Position numbers and translations under genes: made by a program. Positions 45,958 to 54,345 of a DNA stretch of 64,000 nucleotides are shown piece by piece (the first letter of the stretch is position 1; every line of letters begins with the position of its first letter). The notes under the pieces were generated by a model. It saw only the letters and a program-made list of their open reading frames with translations, was not told the origin of the DNA and searched no databases. This stretch comes from UPXZ01 sp047974405. GTDB lineage: Bacteria; Bacteroidota; Bacteroidia; Bacteroidales; Paludibacteraceae. The DNA lies in NCBI GenBank assembly GCA_047974405.1, contig JBKECI010000072.1:43131-107130 (forward strand), read 5' to 3'.

Positions 45958-47565
45958 CTATTCGTCTATGGCTGTTTTGATAAAATCAATAAACAAAGGA
46001 TGTGGATTGATGACCGTACTGCTATATTCGGGATGAAACTGCACTCCAATGTACCATTTATGATTTTTTAATTCTACAATTTCAACTAAGTTAGATTCTT
46101 CGTTCAGTCCGGTACACATTAATCCTGCATTTTCAAAATCTTCTTTATATTGATTGTTAAATTCGAAACGGTGCCGATGTCGTTCACTTATCCTCTCTTT
46201 ACCATATATCCGATAGGCTTTACTCCCTTTTTTAAGTTTGCATTTGTACGCTCCCAAACGCATACTGCCTCCAAGGTTCAGTATGTTTTTTTGTTCTTCC
46301 ATAATGTCCACCACGTTATGAACAGTGGTTGGGTCTGTTTCGGTGCTGTTGGCATCGGCGTACCCCAATACGTTGCGAGCAAATTCGATACAGAGCGATT
46401 GCATCCCCATACATATTCCCATACAGGGGATGTTGCTTTCGCGGGCATATTTCAGTGCAGTTAGTTTTCCTTCCATCCCTCGCTGTCCAAATCCGGGGGC
46501 TATGATGATTCCGTCTGCTTTTGACAGTTTCTTATCTACATTTTCTTCCGTAATTTTGTCCGAAAGTATCAGTTCGAGTCTCATTTTTCTGTCGTTGTAG
46601 GTACAAGCGTGCGAAATGGATTCTATAATGGATTTATAGGCATCAGGCAGTTGTATGTATTTTCCTACAAGTGCTATATGTACTTCTTTTGTTGCATTTT
46701 CCATTTTTTCGACAAAGTTGGTCCACTTTATCAAATTCGGTTCTGCCACTTTCGACAGATCGTATCCCATCTTTATCAACGCTACTTCGTCCAATTTTTC
46801 TTTTTGCATATTGAGTGGCACGCGATAGATGGAAGGTACGTCGATGGATTGCATAACTGCTTCGGGCTGTACATTGCAAAACAGAGCCACCTTTTTTCGC
46901 AATTCAGATGAAATCTCGTGTTCGGTACGGAGTACCAATATATCGGCTTGTACCCCTTGCTCTTGCAACATTTTTACAGAGTGTTGCGTAGGTTTTGTTT
47001 TCAACTCTTTGGCGGCTGCCAAATATGGCACGTAGGTAAGGTGGATGAGCAAGCTGTTTTTACCCAACTCCCAGCGCAGCTGACGTACGCTTTCTATGTA
47101 GGGAAGTGATTCTATATCTCCCACCGTTCCTCCTATTTCGGTAATGACAAAATCAAATTCGCCTTTACTGCCCAGTTGTTTGATATTTCGCTTTATCTCA
47201 TCGGTAATGTGGGGGATGATTTGAACGGTTTTGCCCAGATAATCGCCCCGACGTTCTTTGTTTATCACATTTTGATAAATGCGTCCGGTGGTAATATTGT
47301 TGGCTCGGTGGGTTTGAACATTCAAAAAACGTTCGTAATGCCCTAAATCCAGGTCTGCTTCATGTCCATCTACCGTTACGTAGCACTCGCCGTGTTCGTA
47401 AGGATTGAGGGTACCGGGATCGATGTTGATGTAGGGGTCGAGTTTTTGATTGGTTACTTTGAATCCTCTCGCTTGCAATAATTTTCCCAACGAGGCTGCA
47501 ATAATACCTTTACCAAGAGAAGAACTTACACCGCCTGTAACAAAAATATACTTTGTTTCTTTCAC
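45958..47565 (-). CDS. pyrG: CTP synthase
   Basis: Makes CTP from UTP using ATP and glutamine. 535 aa. The N-terminal synthetase half has TGGVSSSLGKGIIAASLG and DPYINIDPGTLNPYEHGE. The C-terminal glutamine amidotransferase has the nucleophile Cys in CMGICMGMQ and the His-Glu pair in VQFHPEYSS. Length is typical. Confidence 0.97.
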   Translation of the reverse strand: MKETKYIFVTGGVSSSLGKGIIAASLGKLLQARGFKVTNQKLDPYINIDPGTLNPYEHGECYVTVDGHEADLDLGHYERFLNVQTHRANNITTGRIYQNVINKERRGDYLGKTVQIIPHITDEIKRNIKQLGSKGEFDFVITEIGGTVGDIESLPYIESVRQLRWELGKNSLLIHLTYVPYLAAAKELKTKPTQHSVKMLQEQGVQADILVLRTEHEISSELRKKVALFCNVQPEAVMQSIDVPSIYRVPLNMQKEKLDEVALIKMGYDLSKVAEPNLIKWTNFVEKMENATKEVHIALVGKYIQLPDAYKSIIESISHACTYNDRKMRLELILSDKITEENVDKKLSKADGIIIAPGFGQRGMEGKLTALKYARESNIPCMGICMGMQSLCIEFARNVLGYADANSTETDPTTVHNVVDIMEEQKNILNLGGSMRLGAYKCKLKKGSKAYRIYGKERISERHRHRFEFNNQYKEDFENAGLMCTGLNEESNLVEIVELKNHKWYIGVQFHPEYSSTVINPHPLFIDFIKTAIDE

Positions 47566-47750
47566 AATTATTTTTCTTAAAAATGATGATTGAGTTTATC
47601 AAATTTTAAGTCTGCAAAGTTCGGAAAAAAAAGTGAGATTAGAAAAAATATTTTTGCTTAATGAAAGAATCTACTTACTGTATGCAAGGGCTTTTACAGG
47701 AATGTCAATTGGATTTTAACCTCAAAGCGCAAAAAAAAACGGATAAGAGA

Positions 47751-49082
47751 CTACAATAAATTGCTTGCCAGCTCTGAAAGGTAGCTTCTCTCTCCCTTGA
47801 GGAGGTTGATGTGGGCAAAAACCTCTTGTCCATGCATGCGGTCTATCATATATACCAAGCCGTTGGAGTGCATATCCAGATAAGGGGAGTCTATTTGTTG
47901 GATGTCGCCGGTAAATACGATTTTGGTTCCTTCTCCTGCTCGGGTAATGATGGTTTTTACTTCGTGTGGAGTAAGGTTTTGAGCCTCGTCCACAATAAAA
48001 AATGTTTCGCTCAAACTTCGCCCTCGTATATATGCCAATGCCTCAATAACGAGTTGGTTGCTTTTTTGCATCTCTTCTATTTGCTTCACCTCTTTGCCTT
48101 GGTACGAATAGTGGTGTTTGATGACGTTCAGATTGTCAAACAGCGGTTGCATATAAGGAGCTATTTTTTGTTTTTCGTCGCCGGGCAAAAATCCCAAATC
48201 TTTGTTTGCCAAAGCTACTATGGGGCGCGCAAGCAATATTTGTTTGTAGCTTTCGCTTTTTTGGAGTGCCGCGGCCAGGGCGAGCAGTGTTTTTCCTGTT
48301 CCTGATTTTCCTGTCAAGGCTACCAGTGTTACCTCGTCGTCGAGCAAAACATTCATTGCAAAAGTTTGCTCGGCGTTACGGGGTTCGATGCCGAAACTGC
48401 GGATTTTCTCAATTCGTTTTACATTTCCGGTTTGCGGAATGTAGCGCGCCAATACGCTCGAACGCGAACTTTTCAGCACAAAGCAATCTTGAGGCTCAAT
48501 ATCGCTATGAAAAGCAAATTCTTCGACCGGAATCCCTTCTTGCGAATGATAGAGCCTGTCGATAATTTCGGGTGGAACATCGGTATATGTTTCGTTGTTT
48601 TTGTCGAAGATGTTGATGTTGGTAACCTTATCGTTGATGTAATCTTCGGCAGGCAGTCCGAGTGATAATGCTTTCATCCGCAGGTTTATATCTTTGCTCA
48701 CCAAAACTGTTTTCGGTTTCGATTTTTTGGTTCGCTGTGCAAGGGTGTATGCTATTGCCAAAATGCGATGGTCGATACTTTTTTCTGAAAATGATTTAGA
48801 AATAATATCAGGATAGTCGTATTCGGCTACAATAAAGAGTTTTCCTTTTCCATCGCCCAGTGACGCTCCTTTGGTAAACAAATCTTCGTCTGCAATCAAG
48901 TCGAGTTCACGGGTAAACTCCCGGGCGTTGAAGTTTATTTGCTCGTTTCCTTTTTTGAAATGGTCCAACTCTTCCAATACCACTATCGGTATATAAACAT
49001 CGTTTTCTTCGAAATTGTGTAAGCATTTGTAATCGTGTAAAATAACATTGGTGTCCAATACAAAATTTTTCTTGTTGCCCAT
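47751..49082 (-). CDS. PhoH family protein with N-terminal PIN domain
   Basis: 443 aa. The first 150 residues are a PIN nuclease domain (NFVLDTNVILHD; PIVVLEELDHFKK; VLVSKDINLRMKA). The rest is the PhoH helicase/ATPase: Walker A GKSGTGKTLLALAAAL, Walker B FFIVDEAQNLTPHEVKTII, and VFTGDIQQIDSPYLD. This PhoH2 architecture is an RNA helicase-nuclease in characterised cases. The upstream gap contains copy 2 of the dispersed repeat. Confidence 0.93.
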   Translation of the reverse strand: MGNKKNFVLDTNVILHDYKCLHNFEENDVYIPIVVLEELDHFKKGNEQINFNAREFTRELDLIADEDLFTKGASLGDGKGKLFIVAEYDYPDIISKSFSEKSIDHRILAIAYTLAQRTKKSKPKTVLVSKDINLRMKALSLGLPAEDYINDKVTNINIFDKNNETYTDVPPEIIDRLYHSQEGIPVEEFAFHSDIEPQDCFVLKSSRSSVLARYIPQTGNVKRIEKIRSFGIEPRNAEQTFAMNVLLDDEVTLVALTGKSGTGKTLLALAAALQKSESYKQILLARPIVALANKDLGFLPGDEKQKIAPYMQPLFDNLNVIKHHYSYQGKEVKQIEEMQKSNQLVIEALAYIRGRSLSETFFIVDEAQNLTPHEVKTIITRAGEGTKIVFTGDIQQIDSPYLDMHSNGLVYMIDRMHGQEVFAHINLLKGERSYLSELASNLL

Positions 49083-49138
49083 AGGTCGGATGGTTTGTAA
49101 TCATTATTTATTTTTTCGAATCGCACATGCTTAGGGTA

Positions 49139-49277
49139 TGCATAAAACTAACGATTTATATCACTTTTAACCTTAATTTTTGTTTTGTAAAATGCAAAGG
49201 TTCTGTCTGAATTATTAAAAAAGTCTTGTATTTATATTTCTAAATTACCTTATAAAACGCACTTAATCAAATGTTTA
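49139..49277 (+). repeat. Dispersed 139-bp repeat, copy 2
   Basis: Same orientation as 40451-40589, ungapped, about 83% identical by hand count. It fills most of the gap between the phoH start and the argG stop. No coding potential or terminal inverted repeats are evident. Confidence 0.8.
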
Positions 49278-49322
49278 ATGGTATATTGACAGCCCCTGCT
49301 TAGTTTCACAACATTGCCAATG

Positions 49323-50522
49323 TCATTGTTGGTTTTTATTTTGCACGTTGTGAAAAATTTTCATTTGGTTGCCGAGAATTTTTGTAAACCCTTTCACATC
49401 TTCGGCTGTCCAAGCTTTATTTACCTCTCCGTATTCGCCAAAATCGGTTTTCATCAGGTCGAACGGGCTTTCTACCCCTACCAATGTGTAGCTATACGGA
49501 CGAAGAATAATGCTTACTGTGCCGGTAACGTTTTGTTGGGAGTTTTCGAGAAATTTCTCTATGTCGCGCATAACCGGCTCCAAATATTGTGCCTCATGAA
49601 GAAACATTCCGTACCAAGTACCCAACTGGTCTTTCCAATATTGCTGCCATTTGGTAAGGGTATGTTTTTCGAGCATTTTATGGGCATTTATTATTAATAT
49701 GGGAGCTGCAGCCTCAAACCCTACACGCCCTTTGATGCCGATAATGGTATCGCCTATGTGCATATCTCTCCCGATACCGAACTTATTGGCAATGTCTTCC
49801 AGTTGATTGATTAAGTCTATTTTACTATCCGATTTTTTGCCGTTTATAGCTGTAATTTCTCCTTTTTCGAATGAGACAGCTACCGTCTTTTCTTCGGTTT
49901 TTACAATTTGGCTCGGATAAGAGCTCTCAGGCAATGTAAGCTCCGATTTCAATGTCTCTTTACCCCCTATAGAAGTTCCCCAAAGCCCTTTGTTGATAGA
50001 ATATTCCATTTTTTTGAAATCAGCATCAAAACCGTTTTCTTTCAGATAGTTAATCTCATACTCCCTTGTGAGTGTCATATCTCTTGTCGGGGTCAAGATT
50101 TTGATTTCGGGAGCAAGTATTTCAAATGTCAGGTCGAAACGAACTTGGTCATTTCCGGCTCCGGTGCTTCCGTGCGCCACATAGCGCGCACCTATCTCTT
50201 TGGCGTAGTTGATAATGGCAATGGCTTGAAAAACACGCTCCGAACTTACCGAAATAGGATATGTGCCATTTCTGAGTACGTTGCCAAAAATCATATATTT
50301 GATACTCTTGTCGTAATATTCTTGAGTTACGTCCAAGGCAATATGCCTGACGGCTCCAAGTTTATATGCTTTTTCTTCGATTGTTTGCAAATCTTCAGGA
50401 GAAAAACCTCCCGTATTGGCTACTGCCGTATAAACATCGTACCCTTTTTCTACCGATAAATGCTTGGCACAAAACGATGTATCTAATCCTCCACTAAATG
50501 CTAAAACTACTTTTTCTTTCAT
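49323..50522 (-). CDS. argG: Argininosuccinate synthase
   Basis: Joins citrulline and aspartate using ATP. 399 aa. The P-loop-like N-terminus AFSGGLDTSFCAKHL, the GSTGAGNDQVRFDL citrulline-site loop, and LKENGFDADFKKMEYSINKGLWGTSIGG are characteristic. It is the last of three genes argR-GNAT-argG read on the minus strand. No argC or argD follows; phoH lies beyond the repeat. Confidence 0.95.
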   Translation of the reverse strand: MKEKVVLAFSGGLDTSFCAKHLSVEKGYDVYTAVANTGGFSPEDLQTIEEKAYKLGAVRHIALDVTQEYYDKSIKYMIFGNVLRNGTYPISVSSERVFQAIAIINYAKEIGARYVAHGSTGAGNDQVRFDLTFEILAPEIKILTPTRDMTLTREYEINYLKENGFDADFKKMEYSINKGLWGTSIGGKETLKSELTLPESSYPSQIVKTEEKTVAVSFEKGEITAINGKKSDSKIDLINQLEDIANKFGIGRDMHIGDTIIGIKGRVGFEAAAPILIINAHKMLEKHTLTKWQQYWKDQLGTWYGMFLHEAQYLEPVMRDIEKFLENSQQNVTGTVSIILRPYSYTLVGVESPFDLMKTDFGEYGEVNKAWTAEDVKGFTKILGNQMKIFHNVQNKNQQ

Positions 50523-50576
50523 GATTCCTTTTGTTATTCCTTTTGTAAGAAATATGTTTTTTTTAATATAATACTG

Positions 50577-51278
50577 TTATAATAAATTAATCGTTATTTT
50601 GTCGGTCATCACATGTTCTTCTGTTTCTTTTTTCTTTTTATGAAGAATTACCTTCCCGACAGCTTTTACCACTTTTTTCATCGGATTACTGTCCGATTTT
50701 TCGTTTGATTTTTGATTTTCAGTCTCTTTTTTGCTCCATGCGGGGTCATATATCATACCTGTACACAAGCAATGCTTGCGATTAGTACGCAGGAGAATAT
50801 CATAATTTATACAACTTTCACACCCTTTCCAAAAGGCGTCGTCATCGGTAAGTTCAGAGAATGTTACGGGGCGGTAGCCTAGTTCCGAATTGATTTTCAT
50901 TACAGCCAAACCGGTAGTAAGTCCGAAAATTTTGGCGTCGGGATATCGCTCGCGGGAGAGTTGAAAGGCTCTTTGTTTAATTTTTTTTGCCAATCCGTTT
51001 CCTCTAAATTTTTCCACTACAATAAGTCCTGAATTTGCAACAAATTTTTTGTCACCCCAGGTCTCTATATAGCAAAATCCGGCAAAATCATCTCCGTGCA
51101 AAGCGATAATAGCTTTGCCTTCTCTCATCTTTTGTTCGATGTATTGAGGGGTTCGTCTTGCAATTCCCGTACCCCTTACTCTTGCGGCATCGGCAATGGT
51201 GTCGAGAATTGTTTCCACATATTGCAAGTGTTTTTCACTTGCCACTTGTACCACAATTGGGTTTTTGTCGTCATTCAT
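50577..51278 (-). CDS. GNAT family N-acetyltransferase of the arginine cluster
   Basis: 233 aa. The acetyl-CoA loop is KFRGNGLAKKIKQRAF at about 100. The C-terminal part has a cluster of cysteines (KGCESCINY, KHCLCTG). The last 45 residues are lysine-rich. Its place between argR and argG supports a role in the first, acylglutamate-forming step of arginine synthesis, replacing ArgA; Bacteroidetes use acylated intermediates and some use succinylated ones, so the acyl donor is open. That function is inferred from context. Confidence 0.8.
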   Translation of the reverse strand: MNDDKNPIVVQVASEKHLQYVETILDTIADAARVRGTGIARRTPQYIEQKMREGKAIIALHGDDFAGFCYIETWGDKKFVANSGLIVVEKFRGNGLAKKIKQRAFQLSRERYPDAKIFGLTTGLAVMKINSELGYRPVTFSELTDDDAFWKGCESCINYDILLRTNRKHCLCTGMIYDPAWSKKETENQKSNEKSDSNPMKKVVKAVGKVILHKKKKETEEHVMTDKITINLL

Positions 51279-51320
51279 CTTTTGCGAAACTCTTTGTTCT
51301 AAATCTTTTGTTCTTAAAAA

Positions 51321-51788
51321 TTATTTCTCTTGAAAAATAGTGTTTATCAACTGTATTATGTCTTCTCTTGAAATTCCGTCTCTCGGAATAAGCAAAATGG
51401 TGTCGTCTCCGGCAAGCGTTCCTATTACCGCGTCTGAGGCTCTGTTATCTATATCCCATGCCACGGCATTGGCATATCCGGGTTGGGTTTTTATCACTGC
51501 CAAATTGCCCGAAAACTCCATACTGTGAATAGCTATTGCTACTTTATTGCTTTTGCTCTTTAATACATTTAGGTTGGGGTTAATCGAAGAGGGTAATACA
51601 TACTTATAGAGACCGTTTGAAAGCGGTGTCTTAGCAACTTTTAATGCCTTCAAATCTCTGGAAAGAGTTGCTTGTGTAACATCATATCCCCTGTCTTTCA
51701 ATATGGCGAGTAACTCATCCTGACTACCAATGATTTGACGGTGTAAAACCTCGGAGATTGCCCCTAGTCGTTGTCTTTTATTTTTCAT
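51321..51788 (-). CDS. argR: Arginine repressor
   Basis: 155-aa transcription factor. The N-terminal winged helix (RLGAISEVLHRQIIGSQDELL; YDVTQATLSRDLKALKVAK) and the C-terminal arginine-binding, hexamer-forming domain with the GTLAGDDTILLIPRD loop are clear. It leads the arginine cluster and probably controls it and itself. Confidence 0.95.
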   Translation of the reverse strand: MKNKRQRLGAISEVLHRQIIGSQDELLAILKDRGYDVTQATLSRDLKALKVAKTPLSNGLYKYVLPSSINPNLNVLKSKSNKVAIAIHSMEFSGNLAVIKTQPGYANAVAWDIDNRASDAVIGTLAGDDTILLIPRDGISREDIIQLINTIFQEK

Positions 51789-51816
51789 AATATGTATATT
51801 TATAACGAAACATCTG

Positions 51817-51845
51817 CAAAATTAGAATAAAAATGCATATCCCAA
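51817..51845 (-). promoter_or_regulatory. Promoter TTG-N18-TAATTTTG for argR-GNAT-argG
   Basis: On the minus strand TTG (51845-51843) and TAATTTTG (51824-51817), 18 bp apart, 29 bp before the argR ATG. The -33 lies within a 13-mer that recurs in inverted orientation in the leu leader. Confidence 0.5.
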
Positions 51846-51974
51846 GCTGTTGTTGCATAAATAATCGAAAATATCTAGAAAAATAACATTTATTTACGTT
51901 TGGTTTTATCCGTTGATATTTATTTTTTAGTTGTCAAACAGCACTCGCACGCAAATATTTTCTTTCTTTTTTTT

Positions 51975-51990
51975 GGGGGGGAGGGAAGGG
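51975..51990 (+). other. G-quadruplex-type tract
   Basis: G7-A-G3-AA-G3 on the plus strand meets the G3-N1..7 rule for a four-tract quadruplex with short loops. It lies between argR and the leu promoter, about 113 bp upstream of the leu -33 box. Confidence 0.5.
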
Positions 51991-52102
51991 ATGAACAATC
52001 AAATTTAAAAATAAAAAGCAATTTTAAAAAACGATTTTCTTCAGAAAAAACATCTGTTCTTATTAATTCGTAAATCTATCGAACATTTTTATTACATTTT
52101 TG

Positions 52103-52133
52103 TTTGATATATCAAAAAATGATTCTATCTTTG
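52103..52133 (+). promoter_or_regulatory. Promoter TTTG-N19-TATCTTTG of the leucine operon
   Basis: TTTG 52103-52106, 19-bp spacer, TATCTTTG 52126-52133; a full match to the Bacteroidetes consensus. The leader peptide ATG follows at 52150. Confidence 0.85.
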
Positions 52134-52149
52134 CACACAATACAAAACA

Positions 52150-52221
52150 ATGATGAACAATAGCAGTTTACAAATTATCCTTCTCGGTATTATTCTTCTC
52201 TTACACGGTCAGAGAATGTGA
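52150..52221 (+). CDS. Leucine/isoleucine-rich leader peptide of the leu operon
   Basis: 23-codon ORF beginning with two Met codons and ending HGQRM, stop TGA at 52219-52221. It contains six Leu and four Ile codons, most in the runs LQIILLGIILLLHG, with three Leu codons in a row before HG. It sits 17 nt after the -7 box and before a terminator. This fits a ribosome-stalling leader peptide of an attenuator: low charged tRNA-Leu (or tRNA-Ile) would stall the ribosome on the run. No database match is claimed. Confidence 0.75.
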   Translation: MMNNSSLQIILLGIILLLHGQRM

Positions 52222-52258
52222 GCTTGGGATATGTAAACAAACCGGATAAAATACAGAT

Positions 52259-52293
52259 AAACCTTTCTCACATATTGTCGAGAAAGGTTTTTT
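52259..52293 (+). terminator. Attenuator terminator of the leu operon
   Basis: 11-bp arms AAACCTTTCTC (52259-52269) and GAGAAAGGTTT (52280-52290), 10-nt loop, six T at 52288-52293. The 7-mer CTCACAT overlapping the left arm and loop can pair with ATGTGAG at the leader stop (52216-52222), which would block the terminator. A third related stretch CTCACATTCT (52307-52316) is a perfect 10-bp partner of AGAATGTGAG (52213-52222). Confidence 0.8.
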
Positions 52294-52433
52294 CATAAAA
52301 ATACCTCTCACATTCTTGTAGCGGCAAAATGTTGAGAAATAATAAAAAACCTTTTTTAAAAAACTAAAAACACCGTTTCCCGTCGCGGTCCTCCCCCCTT
52401 TTTTTTGAGGAGAGAAGTCAGACAGATTTTATT

Positions 52434-53927
52434 ATGGATAAACTTTTTATTTTTGACACTACGCTTCGCGATGGCGAGCAGGTCCCCGGATGCCAACTAA
52501 ACACGGTTGAAAAAATTCAAGTAGCCAAAGCACTAGAAGAACTTGGCGTGGATGTAATAGAAGCCGGATTTCCCATATCGAGTCCCGGAGACTTTCAATC
52601 GGTTGTGGAAATATCGAAAGCAGTTACCTGGCCCACAATATGCGCACTTACGCGCGGAGTACAAAAAGACATTGAAGTTGCAGCACAGGCGTTGGAATAT
52701 GCCAAGCACAAACGCATCCATACAGGGATAGGCACTTCGGAATATCACATCAAGTACAAATTCAACTCCACTCCAGAAGAAATCCTTGAGCGTGCGATGG
52801 CAGCCACCAAGTATGCGAAAAAATATGTGGAAGATGTCGAATTTTATTGTGAAGATGCCGGGCGTACCGATAATATTTATCTGGCAAAAGTAGTGGAGGC
52901 CGTTATCAAAGCAGGAGCCACCGTAGTAAATATCCCCGATACCACAGGATATTGTCTCCCTTGGGAATATGGCGAAAAAATCAAATTCCTTTTCGAAAAT
53001 GTCAAAGGTATCGACAAAGCAACCATCTCCACCCATTGTCACAACGATTTGGGAATGGCAACAGCCAATACCATTGCCGGAGTACAAAACGGAGCACGCC
53101 AGGTAGAAGTAACCATCAATGGTATTGGCGAACGTGCAGGGAACACCTCTCTGGAAGAGGTGGCCATGATATTGAAATGTCATAAAAACATGAATGTCGA
53201 AACACAAATAAATACCCGCAAGATATTCCCCATTAGCCGAATGGTGTCCGGATTGATGAATATGCCGGTACAGCCCAACAAAGCAATTGTAGGACGAAAT
53301 GCCTTTGCCCACTCTTCGGGAATCCACCAAGATGGCGTGCTAAAAGGGCGTGAAACTTACGAAATAATGGATCCTAAAGATGTAGGAATTGACGAAAATT
53401 CCATTATTTTAACAGCCAGGAGCGGACGTGCCGCGCTGAAACATCGGTTGAGTGTACTTGGAGTTGAAATAAACAACGGGCAATTGGACGAAATATACCA
53501 GGAGTTTTTGAAACTTGCCGACCGTAAAAAAGATATTAACGACGACGACGTATTGATGCTGGCAGGCAAAGAGCGGAGCGAACACCAACGCATTAAGATA
53601 GATTATCTTCAAGTTACATCGGGCGTAGGGGTAAAACCGGTAGCAAGCATAGGCATCGTTATTGCCGGCGAAAAATTTGAAGCAGCCTCTTCGGGCAATG
53701 GACCGGTTGATGCCGCCATCAAAGCGTTAAAACAAATTGTTCGCAGGGAAATGAACCTTCAAGAATTCACGATTCAAGCCATCAACCGCGGGAGCGACGA
53801 TGTAGGAAAAGTACATATGCAAGTAGAGCATAATGGAGTGATTTACTATGGATTTGGCGCCAATACAGATATAGTCGCGGCATCGTTGGAGGCATATGTA
53901 AACGCCATCAATAAATTTGTAAAATAA
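52434..53927 (+). CDS. leuA: 2-isopropylmalate synthase
   Basis: Condenses acetyl-CoA and 2-oxoisovalerate, first committed step of leucine synthesis. 497 aa. The catalytic TIM barrel opens FDTTLRDGEQVPG, with HCHNDLGMATANTIAG and INGIGERAGNTSLEEV; the C-terminal regulatory domain (about 390-497) senses leucine in the family. It follows the attenuator by 140 nt. A short hairpin (52389-52393 with 52407-52411) overlaps a GAGGAGAG stretch 20 nt before the start and could affect translation. Confidence 0.95.
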   Translation: MDKLFIFDTTLRDGEQVPGCQLNTVEKIQVAKALEELGVDVIEAGFPISSPGDFQSVVEISKAVTWPTICALTRGVQKDIEVAAQALEYAKHKRIHTGIGTSEYHIKYKFNSTPEEILERAMAATKYAKKYVEDVEFYCEDAGRTDNIYLAKVVEAVIKAGATVVNIPDTTGYCLPWEYGEKIKFLFENVKGIDKATISTHCHNDLGMATANTIAGVQNGARQVEVTINGIGERAGNTSLEEVAMILKCHKNMNVETQINTRKIFPISRMVSGLMNMPVQPNKAIVGRNAFAHSSGIHQDGVLKGRETYEIMDPKDVGIDENSIILTARSGRAALKHRLSVLGVEINNGQLDEIYQEFLKLADRKKDINDDDVLMLAGKERSEHQRIKIDYLQVTSGVGVKPVASIGIVIAGEKFEAASSGNGPVDAAIKALKQIVRREMNLQEFTIQAINRGSDDVGKVHMQVEHNGVIYYGFGANTDIVAASLEAYVNAINKFVK

Positions 53928-54345
53928 AATAAAAAAAAGAAAAGAAGGAAAATATTGGCAGCCCCCTCTCACGACACCAATTGCAATATAGATTTAATTA
54001 CCGAAAAGCTATGTGGCAAAAAAAAGACTTATGTGCAGAACCGGTGAGAGTTTTACTATTGGACAACCTTATTATCCTTGAAGAAAAATTTTATTCTAAT
54101 ATCAGTCAAATAATTTGGGATGAGAATATATGTGAAATTAGGCGACAGTGTATAGATTGAAACCGGAATATGTATGTTACTCCGAAGTGTATGGCGAGAT
54201 AGAAACCAATGCCGTAACCAGTGCCAAAATCGCTAGTAAACAAATCCATTCTGATGAATGTTTTAGCTATTGGTAAATCATCCTTGTAGAATAATAAAAG
54301 AGATATAATACAAGCAGAAAAGAAATAAAACAAATAATTCATCAT
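53928..54345 (+). other. Gap between leuA and leuC
   Basis: 418 bp without a recognisable gene. A 49-codon plus-strand ORF (54011-54160, from MWQKKDLCAEPVRV to RRQCID) is present; it has no clear ribosome site or known family, and may be spurious. Otherwise I see nothing. Confidence 0.4.

Noticed and set aside
52533..53330. 265-codon minus-strand ORF
   Set aside because: It lies wholly antisense to leuA; codon composition is a mirror of a TIM-barrel gene and no motif is recognisable.
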